Shown here piece after piece: positions 1-7,826 of a stretch of DNA of 64,000 nt. Location of the stretch: the NCBI GenBank assembly GCA_964007475.1, contig OZ023273.1:83711712-83775711 (forward strand), written 5' to 3'. The first letter of the stretch is position 1. Every line of letters begins with the position of its first letter. Source of the stretch: Hybos culiciformis. Its lineage: Eukaryota; Arthropoda; Insecta; Diptera; Hybotidae. The notes beneath the pieces are model-generated. The model was not told the DNA's origin. It saw only the letters and a program-made list of their open reading frames with translations, and did not search any database. The position numbers were made by a program, and so were the translations under genes.

Positions 1-2447
1 CAATTAAAAATGTGAATGGTAAACAATTAGATCTCGTTTTTTCTATAAATTTGTCTTCTATTTTAATTACTCATTGTGCATATTCATTGCTACCGGAGGA
101 AAACCACCATCCTTCTCTTCTTATTAGTCTAATGTAATGTAGTCTAGATATTGATCATTCTTCGAATGAATTAATGCTGGAAAACAATTATTCCTTTAAT
201 TTCAGTAAAGCCGATTATGTGGGAATGAATAACTCTCAGTCTTTTAGATTGGAGTTTTTTACATTCTCAAAACATGGAACAGGCTACTAAAGAATTCTAC
301 TTATTTTCAAATTGTTTATTGAGTACGTACCATTCAAATCTAATCGCATTCGTAATTTCTCCCCGCCGTGGTATACTGTTAAGTTGAGATCTCTCAGAAA
401 CAAGCGTAATATGTTATGGAAAGCATATTGTAGTGATAGGAGAGAATGTACACTTGGTCAATATTTGTATATAAAGGAGGATTTTCGAAGGCTTTCTATT
501 AACTGCCATTCTAACTATTTGCTAAATCTGGAAAATAATCTCAAGTTAGATCTAAAACAATTCTGGAACTTTGTTAATTTAAAAAAAGGTTCTTCTTCAT
601 ATCCAACAACTCTCCATTACAATGATGTCAGTAGTGACAATAATTATATTATTGCTAATCTCTTCGCTGATTTCTTCAAATCTGAGCCGTCCCTACTTCG
701 GGTTCGCCTCAAGTTGACTCTGTCAACTCATATTCTTTTCTTTCAAATTTTAATTCGTATATATCTAAAACTGAAATCTCCAAACATATTCAGAAATTAA
801 AAAAATCAAACACAGTAGGACCAGATGGTATTCCTACCGTTTTCTTGATGGAATGTGTGGATAAATTAATTGAACCACTTTATATTCTATTTAATATGTC
901 TATTTCTTCATGTTGCTTCCCTAATATTTGGAAAATATCCTATATTATTTCACTTCATAAAAAATCCAATAAAGCACATATTCAGAATTATAGGCCTATC
1001 GCCCGACTATCTTCCTTGACTAAACTATTTGAGTCAATTATTTCTGACAACCTTCAATTTTTCATCAAGCCTATTATTTCTGATAGACAACATGGTTTCG
1101 TTCGTGGGAAGTCAACTACCACTAACCTTTTAGACTTTACGTCTTTTTGTAATAGTAAATTTCTTTCCGGAAATTAAGTCGACTGTATTTTCACAGATTT
1201 TTCGAAAGCCTTTGAGAAATTATGCCACAAAACCCTAATTTGTAAATTGGACAAAATGGGTTTTCATTCAGCTTTTGTTAATTAGATTTATGATTACTTA
1301 TCTAATCGTTATTATCAGGTTTCTTTTAATAACTTCTTATCAGCACCGTTTTTGGTGAATTGTGGTGTCCCAGAAGGTAGCCATCTTGGTCCTATTTTCT
1401 TCATTTTATTTATAAATGATCTTCCAAATATACTAAAGTCATCCGAAGTTCTTATTTACGCAGATGATGCCAAAATTTTTAAGTTCATATCTTGTTATTC
1501 TGATTGCATTGACTTCCAAAATGATGTTGAATCATTTAGCAATTGGTGTACCTCAAATAATCTTCATTTAAACGTTAATAAGTGTCACTCAATGTCATTC
1601 TTTAGAAAGAAAAACATTTTTGATTTTCAATACAGTGTTGGATCCTCTTCTTTAACAATAGAAGTAGAGACCACTAAACTCGAAGTTTTGTTGGAAGAAA
1701 AGTTGAATTTTGTTAAACATCGATTTTGTTACAAGTAAGGCTCTGCGTGTTCTTGGTTTTATCAAGAGGCAATCTAAACAATTCAATGATCCATATGTTA
1801 TGAAACTTTTATATTCTTCTTTTGTTCGACCCACTTTGGAATATTCTTGCCAAGTCTGGAATCCATTCTACGCAGTTCATATCTCTAGATTGGAATCGGT
1901 TCAAAAAAATTTCCTTCGTTTCGCTTTAAGGCGACTCAATTGGCAGGATAATTTAAATTTACCTCCATACACTGACAGACTTCAACTTCTAAATCTCCCA
2001 AGTCTGGAGAATAGAAGAACTTATTTGTCGTTCAGCTTTATCCATAAAGTCATCGAAGGAAAAACGACAATTACCTGTTTAATGTCTAATTTATTTTTCA
2101 ATGTGCCCTCAAGAAGTCTTAGAAATTTGGATGTCATTAGTATTCAATTTTCCAGAACCAATTATGGTCAATATAGCCCACTTAACTCCCTATTCAAAAT
2201 TTATAACCGATATCATTTCCTTCTTCAGTTATACGTTTTCGAAAGTCCTTCTTTTAAAAGTAAATTTTATCATAATTTTTTAATTAATTCGAACTAAGTG
2301 ATACATTATTTAATAGTAAATACTGCTGCTTTGTATATATTCTTACATCCCTTATTAAATTGATTGTATATATATTTAATTTTATTATCATTAAGGTGTA
2401 TTCGCTCGCTTGTATTAAGCATTTGAAATAAATAAATAAATAAATAT
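1..2447 (+). pseudogene. LINE family A (Jockey/CR1-like), 5' end outside window, broken ORF2
   Basis: Non-LTR retrotransposon polyprotein (endonuclease plus reverse transcriptase). The first 130 bases read as the end of an AP-like endonuclease (a LDLVFS motif, then HHPSLL). Next come a GPDGIP motif near 820, NYRPIARLSSLTK near 990, the first catalytic aspartate in TDFSKAF near 1200, GVPEGSHLGP near 1360 and the YADD active site at 1457-1468; the thumb and C-terminal part run to about 2297. The reading frame is broken by frameshifts near 680 and 1700 and by in-frame stops at 1175 and near 1280, so no full protein can be made. The 3' end carries a tail of TAAA repeats (about 2424-2447), as in several insect LINE clades. 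Exact clade not determined; more diverged relatives lie at 19690, 55985 and 58060. Confidence 0.85.
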
Positions 2448-3565
2448 AATATGTACCTACTCACTTTTTTTTATAACAATGTTGTTAAGATACGTTCTTC
2501 ATTCATTAAATATTCCGTTAAGAACTAACAGACTTATGTTAGCGTCCTTTCAAAACTGAATAGTATATACGAGATAAGTGTTTTCGAGACGCAGGATAAA
2601 AATGCTTAAATTGAACTGCACATATTATCATTATGGACACTTTTGAAATGCTTAATGTTCATATTCATTATTCCGAATAAATTTATATGAGTAAAAGCAA
2701 AAAAAAACTCAACGGGAAAAACCAATAAAAATTAAATTTTTCTGCCACAGAAAAGCGTAGGTTTCTAACAACAAAAATTCTTTAAGTTAATGAAATTATT
2801 TATTAAATTTTTCAATTTTTTTTTTTTAATAATTTTTAATATTTTGAGACTATTAAAGGACTAAAAACCTAAAAACTTTATTTTCGTCCTTGAACTTATT
2901 GTTTTTATTTATTTCAAGTAATAAAAGTCAAATATTTAATCAAATAAGTTAATAATAAACTGAAAAGGATTTTGAACTTTTCAAACAAATTTATAAATAT
3001 ATATTTTTAAAACTGTCAGAAAAGAGTAAAATTTTTGGATAAGGATATTGAAAAAAAATAAAAAAATAAAATATAAAAACCACGTTTTGTCAAAAACTGT
3101 AAAATGATTAAGTTTTAAAGAAAGTAGGTACATTGTATTTTTGGTGATAATTTCCTCTATATAATAAGAATTATTACTGGACCTTGTAGATTTTAACAAG
3201 TATCAATAATAGCTTAAAAACGAAAATAAAACAGTATACATGTTTTCACTTTCTGTCTGTCGTAACTTAAATGCTTATTTTATTAAATATTATTTTTGAC
3301 ATCAAATTTACATAAAAAAAAATTAGTATTGTGAGTGTAGACTTTTAAAATCATTATTGAATTTGTAAAAACTAAATTTAAGAATTTCTCTATTTGATGT
3401 TTTAATTATCCTTTTTAATTCCGGTATTCTACTCGTTGCTTATTATTTTGCGAAAAATATAGTTTTTTTTATCACTCAATTGTTTCGATGTTAGTACAAG
3501 TAAACGGTCAATATGGTATAAGAAATTTGAATATGTTGAAATTTAAATTTTTAATGCGCAGGGCT
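2448..3565. other. AT-rich spacer
   Basis: Low-complexity AT-rich DNA with poly-A/T tracts. The short ORFs show no domain or codon signal. I see no gene or recognisable element here. Confidence 0.6.
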
Positions 3566-3769
3566 TCGGTAAGTTGTATTTACGTTCGCAAATTTAGCTC
3601 GGTAAATGGTCCATTACATGCAATTATATGGTCAATACACATGCAATTATAGAGGAATGTAAATTGTATTTACATTTCCCTGTGACGTAAATTGTATTTA
3701 CATTGCTCTATATTGTATTTACATTCTTCATTTTGAACTGCGTAATACTATAAACAAAAATAATATCAT

Positions 3770-4164
3770 GTTTAGGATATATGGAAATTTGTTTCGATCG
3801 CGTTCGTCCACTCTGATCTCATCAGTGGCTGATGAGTGGACGAACTAGCCAGACAAACTTCACTCCAAAATAATTATTACCACTTTACATATAATACTAT
3901 ATGTAAGATTGATATGTGAGTTCAAAAAATTTTTTGAATTCACATATCAAATGTGGCAAAAATATTTTTCTTGTTACTTTTTATAAGAAACAATTTTTTT
4001 CTTTTTTATTTTATTTATTACCAATACTTTGTTTTGTCTTCCTATTGATGTTTTTCTACCTAAATAAATAGGTTAAAGTGAAAAACAACTTAGACTTATT
4101 AGGTCAACATAAGGAAGCAAAGTAGGCCTCTAGGTTTTTAAACTAAAAACTAGTAAAATATTTT
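3770..4164 (-). repeat. 395-bp tandem unit A, with hammerhead ribozyme
   Basis: First of two direct head-to-tail units; the word GTTTAGGATATATGG recurs exactly 395 bases later at 4165. The unit contains the ribozyme (3784-3861), a near-perfect 38-bp palindrome at 3911-3948 (GATATGTGAGTTC and its complement around an A/T core), and an AT-rich part ending AACTAAAAACTAGT. It has no ORF. Unit B and the inverted unit C share the order and most of the sequence. It resembles ribozyme-bearing satellite or retrozyme monomers, which work as RNA. Confidence 0.8.
3784..3861 (-). ncRNA. Hammerhead self-cleaving ribozyme, type III topology (copy A)
   Basis: On the minus strand the order is: stem III 5' strand GAAGTTTGT, cleavage base C (triplet GTC), stem I TGGCT..AGCCA with a 16-nt loop, core CTGATGA, stem II GATC..GATC with a 15-nt loop, core GAA, then stem III 3' strand ACAAATTTC. 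Stem III pairs over 9 bp with one G-U. All invariant hammerhead core positions are present, including the G10.1-C11.1, A15.1-U16.1 and C15.2-G16.2 pairs. Both ends of the fold lie in stem III, hence type III. Predicted cut is between plus-strand positions 3852 and 3851. Loops I and II are complementary over 12 nt. Seen directly; activity is not shown. Chance assembly of the complete motif, kept in a second copy, is very unlikely. Confidence 0.86.
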
Positions 4165-4178
4165 GTTTAGGATATATG

Positions 4179-4256
4179 GAAATTTGTTTCGATCGCGTTC
4201 GTCCACTCTAATCTCATCAGTTGCTCATCAGTGGACGAACTAGCCAGACAAACTTC
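4179..4256 (-). ncRNA. Hammerhead self-cleaving ribozyme (copy B)
   Basis: Same architecture and 78-nt length as copy A: GAAGTTTGTC, TGGCT stem I strand, CTGATGA, GATT..GATC stem II, GAA, ACAAATTTC. Relative to copy A, stem II has C to T, which keeps pairing as a G-U, and the stem I partner is AGCAA instead of AGCCA, giving one mismatch. The catalytic core is unchanged. Predicted cut between 4247 and 4246, exactly 395 nt from the copy A cut, so double cleavage would free one monomer. May be slower than copy A because of the stem I mismatch (inference). Confidence 0.8.
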
Positions 4257-4297
4257 ACTCCAAAATAATTATTACCACTTTACATATAATACTATAT

Positions 4298-6794
4298 CGT
4301 CGGTCAGCGACGCAAATCTCGTAAGTTCGATTTTTTTCAAAATTCCTTTTTTTACATTAAACGATTTGTTTTGCTGATTTCCGTCGATCTACATTCATAA
4401 AAGTTCTTGAAATATTTTTCATGGCCCTCTTTGATCAAAAAAGAAAACCTCGTAAGTTTTGTTTACAAAATATTTGGAAGCAAACCTCGTAAGTCTGATT
4501 TGTCAACATAAACTGTTATAGTTCGTGTAAAGTTAAGAATGAAATTAATTAAATAACAAACAGACCGTTTTAAAACTGACTAAAGGTAAGTAAACTTTAA
4601 CTTAATTTACTAATAAACAACTTAATTTATAAAATTTTTTTTTGTTTGTTTGTAGATTATTAAATTTAATATTATAAATAGTTCGAAGACTTTCGTGTTT
4701 TTCCTTTTTTAAATTTTGCACTTTCGTCCGACATACTACAATTTCAAAATTAAAAGTTCTGCTATAATGGTAAGTTTAGCTAAACCAAAGGGCAGTGAAG
4801 CATTGGATATTGGAAATATTGTAACCCTTAGTCCTGCAGTAGAACAGTCTGCAATTCCTAGCACTTCAAGAAGAATATTTGAAGGTATTATTTTGCAACA
4901 ACATTAATTTTGATTTCAGATCTTATTAAGTTTTAAGACCCTAAAGCGATTTAAAACCCAATCGGCAATATCTCGGCAATATCTCGGCGAAATGTGTCAT
5001 TACAATTTCATTTAACAACTACAACACGTAGACTGAGAGTGTGCAAAACGATGTTCCTGAACACATTAGGAATAGGTGAATCAGTACTATATAATGCCAT
5101 TAATAAAGCATCTGCTTCACAAGCAAGTTTAGGGCAAAGTCAAACTGTTCCCCCAAGGGATTGCTCAACTCTTCTCGATGAACAAATTTCCTTGAAGAAA
5201 ACGTCAGCTCTACAGTTTTTAAACAGCCTCAACAAAATGGAGTCCCACTACTGTCGAGCTAGTTCATCGAAACTTTATTTGGAACCCGAATGGCAGTCGC
5301 TATCCAGTCTACATAGAGAGTATACAAAATTTTGCGTAGAAAAAAATCTATGTTATGGAAGTATTAAATTGCTTACCAGTGTGTTTAATGCTAATAATCT
5401 CAGTTTGTACACTCCCAAAAAAGATCAATGTGATCTGTGTAATGCATTCGAAACTGGAAATGTGCAAAAGGCCGTTTATGAGCGTCACATAAACGATAAG
5501 AATTTAGCAAGAGCTGAAAAAACGGAAGATTCCGAAAAGATGGAAAATGTTTTCACCATGGACTTACAATCAGTACTCTTATGCCCGTTACTAAAAGCTT
5601 CAGCAATTTACTATAAAATGAAATTGGTTGTACATAACTTTACTATACGATAATATTAATAAAGATGGATTCTGCTTTCTTTGGCACGAAGGTGAAGGTA
5701 ACACATCTGCAAATGAATTCACCACTATTGTTTGCAAGTTTATTTCATCGAAGAAATTTCCAAAAGGTTCTATTATAATATTATATAGCGACGGCTGTAC
5801 ATATCAAAATAGGAACGCGTTGTTATCGAATGGGCTATCAAATCTAGCAGCGCTCAATAAAGTAACAATTATTCAAAAAATTTTAGAAAAAGGGCACACA
5901 CAAATGGAATGTGATAGTATGCATTCGAGTATTGAGCGTAAAATTCGAAATCAAAAAATTTTTAGTCCCGCTGGATTCGTCAGAGCTTGTGAAAATACAC
6001 GATTTTCACCAAAACCATATATTGTGGAATATCTTGACCACTCATACTTTAAAAATTTTGAAGAGCTGAAATTTTTTAAATCTATTCGACCAGGACGATC
6101 CTCCGGTGACCCAGTTGTCACAAATATTAAGTGCCTTCAATATTTGCCGAATGGAGATATAGAATACAAACTATGCTACACAGATGACTGGAAACAGCTT
6201 CCACAAAGATGGAGTAGAAGTTTAAAAACTGCAGAAATAGAAAGTTTGCCACAATTGTATTCTGAGCCTTGCAAAATCAAAAAACAGAAATACCAACATT
6301 TGCAAGATTTAAAAACTTTAATTTCGATTGATTTTCATTCATTTTACGACAATCTTGCATTCCACGAATCCTAAAACATCAAAAAAATATTTTTTTCTCA
6401 TATCACCAGAAGTATAATTTTTAATATTCTTTTAAGAAACTTTATTGAATTGTTTAATTTTTTGTTTAATTTACTGTGATGAATGTAATTTGTTTATTTT
6501 TGTTTATTAAATCATTACAATACTAAATTTTATTTCATTAATTTTTTCAGAAAAACCCGTAAGTTTGAAAAAATATCCAATTATTTTCGAACGCAATAAA
6601 CGTAAGTCTAATATGAGGGTAAAATCAAACTGAAATGAAATTTTATTTAAATCATGCAATTGGTCAGCCAATAAAAAAAATATGTGCTTTCAAATTTAAA
6701 AAAAAAACTAATTTGATCGAGAATAATTCAGTTTTTTGTGTCCCCTGTAAAATTTTCAAAAACAGACTTACGAGAGTTGCGTCGCCGACCGACG
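4298..6794 (+). mobile_element. Sola-like (tentative) DNA transposon, 2497 bp, dead
   Basis: Terminal inverted repeats of 29 bp (4298-4326 and 6766-6794; 27 of 29 match) start CGTCGGTC. The element sits in tandem unit B. Units A and C supply the empty site ACTATATGTAAG, so the insertion duplicated ATAT (4294-4297 and 6795-6798); because ATAT is palindromic, a 2-bp TA duplication cannot be excluded. The word CTCGTAAGT recurs inside both ends (4318, 4449 and 4486; CCGTAAGT at 6557, CGTAAGT at 6601, and inside the right repeat), probably as transposase binding sites. It encodes the broken transposase at 4767-6374. Assignment to Sola rests on the 4-bp duplication and remembered transposase motifs only. 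Confidence 0.75.
4767..6374 (+). pseudogene. Transposase of the Sola-like element, frameshifted
   Basis: Reads in three pieces. Piece one starts at ATG 4767 and runs to an in-frame stop at about 4904; a possible intron (GTATTATTTT..TTTCAG, about 4884-4919) would bypass it and lead to SAISRQYLGEM. A frameshift near 4992 leads to the second piece (to 5653), which begins RRLRVCKTMFLNTLGI, a motif I associate with a large insect transposase-like family, and has a CDLC cysteine pair. A second frameshift near 5640 leads to the third piece (to 6374), with FLWHEGEGN, then YSDGCTYQNRN and GHTQMECDSMHSSIER, which look like the core of a DDE/D fold (aspartates in SDG and ECD). It cannot be expressed as one protein. 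Piece limits are clear; the catalytic residue assignment is inference. Confidence 0.65.
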
Positions 6795-7046
6795 ATATGT
6801 AAGATTGATATGTGAGTTCAAAAAATTTTTTGAAATCACATATCAAATGTGGCAAAAAAAATTTTCTTGTTACTTTTTATAAGAAACAATTTTTTCTTTT
6901 TTATTTTATTTATCACCAATACTTTTTGTCTTACTATTGATGTTTTTCTACCTAAATAAATAGGTTAAAGTGAAAAACAACTAAGACTTATTAGGTCAAC
7001 ATAAGGAAGCAAAGTAGGCCTCTAGGTTTTTAAACTAAAACTAGTA

Positions 7047-7525
7047 ATAGTAGATTACAATACATGGTATGAAAATTTGTTATTCTTGCGAGTTGAGATC
7101 AGAGTGGACGAACGCGATCGAAACAAATTTCCATATATCCTAAACAAAATATTTTACTAGTTTTTAGTTTAAAAACCTAGAGGCCTACTTTGCTTCCTTA
7201 TGTTGACCTAATAAGTCTAAGTTGTTTTTCACTTTAACCTATTTATTTAGGTAGAAAAACATCAATAGGAAGACAAAACAAAGTATTGGTAATAAATTTT
7301 TTTTGCCACATTTGATATGTGAATTCAAAAAATTTTTTGAACTCACATATCAATCTTACATATAGTATTATATGTAAAGTGGTAATAATTATTTTGGAGT
7401 GAAGTTTGTCTGGCTAGTTCGTCCACTCATCAGCCACTGATGAGATCAGATTTTTTTTTCTAAAAAGCGGACAGTCGATCAGTCGATGAATTTTCTTAAC
7501 ATGTGTTTCAATCTATTATTTTTAA
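7047..7525. repeat. Palindromic R1 arms around inverted ribozyme unit C
   Basis: Left arm 7047-7094 (AGTAGATTACAATACATG, then GAAAATTTGTTATT) and right arm about 7485-7525 (GAATTTTCTTAACATGTG, then CAATCTATTATT) are inverted copies of each other. They match the hairpin arms at 23701-23865, 60670-60810 and 62034-62245. In those copies the loop is short; here it is filled by unit C. Confidence 0.6.
7095..7450 (+). repeat. Unit C: inverted, circularly permuted ribozyme monomer
   Basis: Reverse complement of the tandem unit, but cut inside the ribozyme: it starts within stem II (GAGATCAGAGTGG at 7095) and ends with the ribozyme 5' half (GAAGTTTGTC at 7401 to GAGATCAGA at 7450). The 9-bp word GAGATCAGA is at both ends, so the piece is a full monomer (347 bp) plus a small overlap. 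It lacks about 45 bp of the AT-rich part found in A and B. The ribozyme is therefore split to the two ends and would be whole only as a circle or tandem. Confidence 0.75.
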
Positions 7526-7826
7526 AGGATCTACTAAATTTTTAAACGAGTGTGGTTGGATTTTAGTACCAAATTTAAAAACACTTCAAAAATTGCACTT
7601 ATTTTTATTCAAAAAAACAAAATGAATAAAAATAGAACAATGGTAACCCTGAAAATATCTTTGTTGTCATTATAAAGTATGCTGTCAATTGTCAAATGTC
7701 AAGTATGAATTTTTTTTTCTTTTATCAACAAACGAGGAAAATGGCAGCAACAAGGAGATTATTTATTGTAAATATAAATAATAATTATATAATTATTATT
7801 TGATTTTATTTTAAATTATAAAAAAA
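7526..7826. other. AT-rich spacer
   Basis: No ORF or repeat recognised. A CAATTGTCAAATGTCAAG stretch near 7685 is the only less AT-rich part. Confidence 0.5.

Larger units (their letters stand above)
4165..7046 (-). repeat. Tandem unit B, with hammerhead ribozyme, split by a DNA transposon
   Basis: Second direct unit, lying at 4165-4297 and 6795-7046. The interruption is the Sola-like transposon at 4298-6794 plus its 4-bp target duplication. Without it the unit aligns to unit A throughout, including the 38-bp palindrome (6807-6844) and the AAACTAG end. Its ribozyme lies upstream of the insertion and is not cut by it, but the 3' remainder of the unit is displaced by 2.5 kb. Confidence 0.8.
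3566..7525 (-). repeat. Composite copy of dispersed repeat family R1 enclosing ribozyme units
   Basis: Both ends match other copies of the same family in this window. The 3566-3740 end, read on the minus strand, matches the right ends of the copies at 23690-24615 and 60665-61140 and the left end of the inverted copy at 61835-62245. Shared words include TGTATTGAC, GAGCTAAATTTGCG, AAATACAACTTACCGA and GCATTAAAA. The 7047-7525 end has the palindromic left-end arms of the family (AGTAGATTACAATACATG and its inverse). Between these ends lie two tandem ribozyme units, one inverted unit, and a nested 2.5-kb DNA transposon. Class unknown; treating the whole span as one element is inference. Confidence 0.55.

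Noticed and set aside
3813..3843. A plus-strand hammerhead (CTGATGAGTGGACGAAC)
   Set aside because: On the plus strand CTGATGA is not followed by GAAA and stem III is absent; only the minus strand satisfies the motif.
7401..7450. Unit C as a third functional hammerhead
   Set aside because: Only the 5' half (GTC, stem I, CTGATGA, start of stem II) is here; the 3' half is at the other end of the unit, about 300 bases upstream.
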